A DNA stretch of 6,514 nucleotides. Source: AC-32 sp035455445. Lineage in GTDB: Bacteria; Actinomycetota; Thermoleophilia; Gaiellales; Gaiellaceae. Under the pieces are notes generated by a model that was not told where the DNA came from, did not search any database, and saw nothing but the letters and a program-made list of their open reading frames with translations. Below, one piece after another: positions 6,514 through 6,514 of the stretch. The translations under genes and the position numbers were made by a program. Location: the NCBI GenBank assembly GCA_035455445.1, contig DATIFC010000120.1, forward strand, positions 1 through 6,514, in the 5' to 3' direction. The stretch's first letter is position 1, and every line of letters starts with the position of its first letter.

Positions 6514-6514
6514 G

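Overview
The window is very GC-rich. Every gene I can support lies on the minus strand, so the layout reads from right to left. The G/C-rich third codon positions, strong GGAGGT-type ribosome sites and gene families suggest a high-GC actinomycete-type bacterium. The bacterial cyclic-2,3-diphosphoglycerate-synthetase-like gene and the long two-domain FtsX permease make a deep actinobacterial lineage such as Thermoleophilia plausible. That placement is inference; there is no rRNA or marker gene here.

Right edge (5722-6513): the C-terminal part of a COG2403-type predicted GTPase related to cyclic 2,3-diphosphoglycerate synthetase. Its start lies outside the window. Three bases past its stop codon comes a perfect 14-bp hairpin (5677-5718) followed by a short T-run on the minus strand, which is a good intrinsic terminator. 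The remaining leader (5566-5676) should hold the promoter of the next operon, but I could not pick out a convincing -35/-10 pair.

Centre and left (5565 to 1): five genes in one tightly packed operon. In order of transcription they are a MacB/LolD-type ABC ATPase (253 aa), a small ABM/Dabb-like alpha/beta-barrel protein (107 aa), a 992-aa permease with two FtsX modules, a tandem-domain universal stress protein (247 aa), and the first 251 residues of a P2-type cation-transporting ATPase running off the left edge. The junctions are TGATG (1-nt overlap), a 9-nt gap, GTGA (4-nt overlap) and TGATG again, so translational coupling runs through the whole set.

Taken together, the ATPase and permease should form a type VII (mechanotransmission or efflux, MacB/FtsX-like) ABC complex. 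The universal stress protein is physically coupled to an ion-pumping P-type ATPase, a pairing known from mycobacteria (Rv1996 next to ctpF). A small barrel protein encoded between the ATPase and permease is the least expected part. A shared role in envelope or ion stress is a reasonable inference but cannot be shown from sequence alone. I saw no RNA genes, insertion sequences, CRISPR arrays, attachment sites or origins.
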